A DNA stretch of 6,514 bases from Gemmatimonadota bacterium. Lineage in GTDB: Bacteria > Gemmatimonadota > Gemmatimonadetes > Longimicrobiales > Gaopeijiaceae. Location of the stretch: positions 1-6,514 of the forward strand of contig WGEM01000299.1 of NCBI GenBank assembly GCA_015492755.1. Direction: 5' to 3'. Positions 6,433-6,514 of this stretch are shown here, one piece after another. The notes below the pieces were generated by a model. The model saw only the letters and a list, made by a program, of their open reading frames with translations. It made no database searches and had not been told where the DNA came from. Numbering within the stretch: the stretch's first letter is position 1; every line of letters starts with the position of its first letter. Both the position numbers and the translations under genes were made by a program.

Positions 6433-6514
6433 TTCCTGCGCTTGATGCGCCCACGACGGTCCGGGCGGCACGCGTTCCGGCGCCGGAGCGTCGTGGGCGC
6501 ATCAAGCGCAGGAA
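6433..6514. repeat. Long inverted repeat (26-bp perfect arms) after the M23 gene
   Basis: Bases 6433-6458 (beginning TTCCTGCGCTTG) are the exact reverse complement of 6489-6514. After one G/G mismatch, 6460-6464 pairs with 6483-6487, leaving an 18-base loop. It begins 4 bases after the peptidase TAA, so it could act as a transcription terminator, although no T-tract can be seen because the window ends at the last base of the right arm. A palindromic intergenic repeat family, a transposon-derived inverted repeat, or a fold-back artefact at a sequence end are alternatives. No gene lies in the last 86 bases. Confidence 0.85.

Noticed and set aside
1..6514. Search for tRNA, rRNA, CRISPR, insertion sequences or phage attachment sites
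   Set aside because: No cloverleaf, direct repeat-spacer array, transposase or integrase reading frame is visible. Nearly all of the window is explained by division and wall genes.

Overview
The window is a compact, GC-rich piece of a bacterial division and cell-wall (dcw) cluster. All genes lie on the + strand and nearly all third codon positions are G or C. The order is murG (3' end only) - murC - ftsQ - ftsA - ftsZ - M23 peptidase. The peptidase carries a signal peptide and a MepM-like domain layout, which suggests a Gram-negative-type (diderm) envelope. Base composition, gene order and the absence of murB and ddl between murC and ftsQ would fit Gemmatimonadota or a similar high-GC diderm phylum. 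That assignment is an inference from gene order and cannot be proven from this sequence alone.

Layout. Bases 1-115 hold the last 37 codons of a probable murG. murC (112-1524) makes UDP-MurNAc-L-Ala, the first step of stem-peptide synthesis. ftsQ (1517-2266) encodes the POTRA-bearing bitopic divisome protein. ftsA (2263-3492) encodes the actin-like membrane anchor, and ftsZ (3566-4885) the tubulin-like ring GTPase. The first four genes overlap by 4 to 8 bases. The 73-base ftsA-ftsZ gap is spanned by a 25-codon reading frame with a good ribosome binding site. Its start overlaps the ftsA stop and its stop overlaps the ftsZ start. Translation from murG to ftsZ could therefore be coupled without a break.

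After ftsZ a strong GC hairpin (4909-4946), followed by the only AT-rich patch in the area (4957-4963), marks a likely transcriptional boundary or attenuation point. Next comes an exported M23 metallopeptidase of the MepM/ShyA type (5055-6428, GTG start preferred), expected to cut peptidoglycan cross-links. Four bases after its stop a long inverted repeat begins: 26 perfect base pairs, with the right arm ending exactly at the last base of the window. It could be a terminator, a palindromic repeat element or a fold-back artefact of a sequence end.

The genes form one functional chain: precursor synthesis (MurG, MurC), ring assembly and anchoring (FtsZ, FtsA), link to periplasmic synthesis (FtsQ) and wall opening (M23). 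I see no mobile element, CRISPR array, tRNA or rRNA, and no clearly novel system. The points most worth checking are the bridging mini-ORF, the two hairpins and the endopeptidase next to ftsZ.
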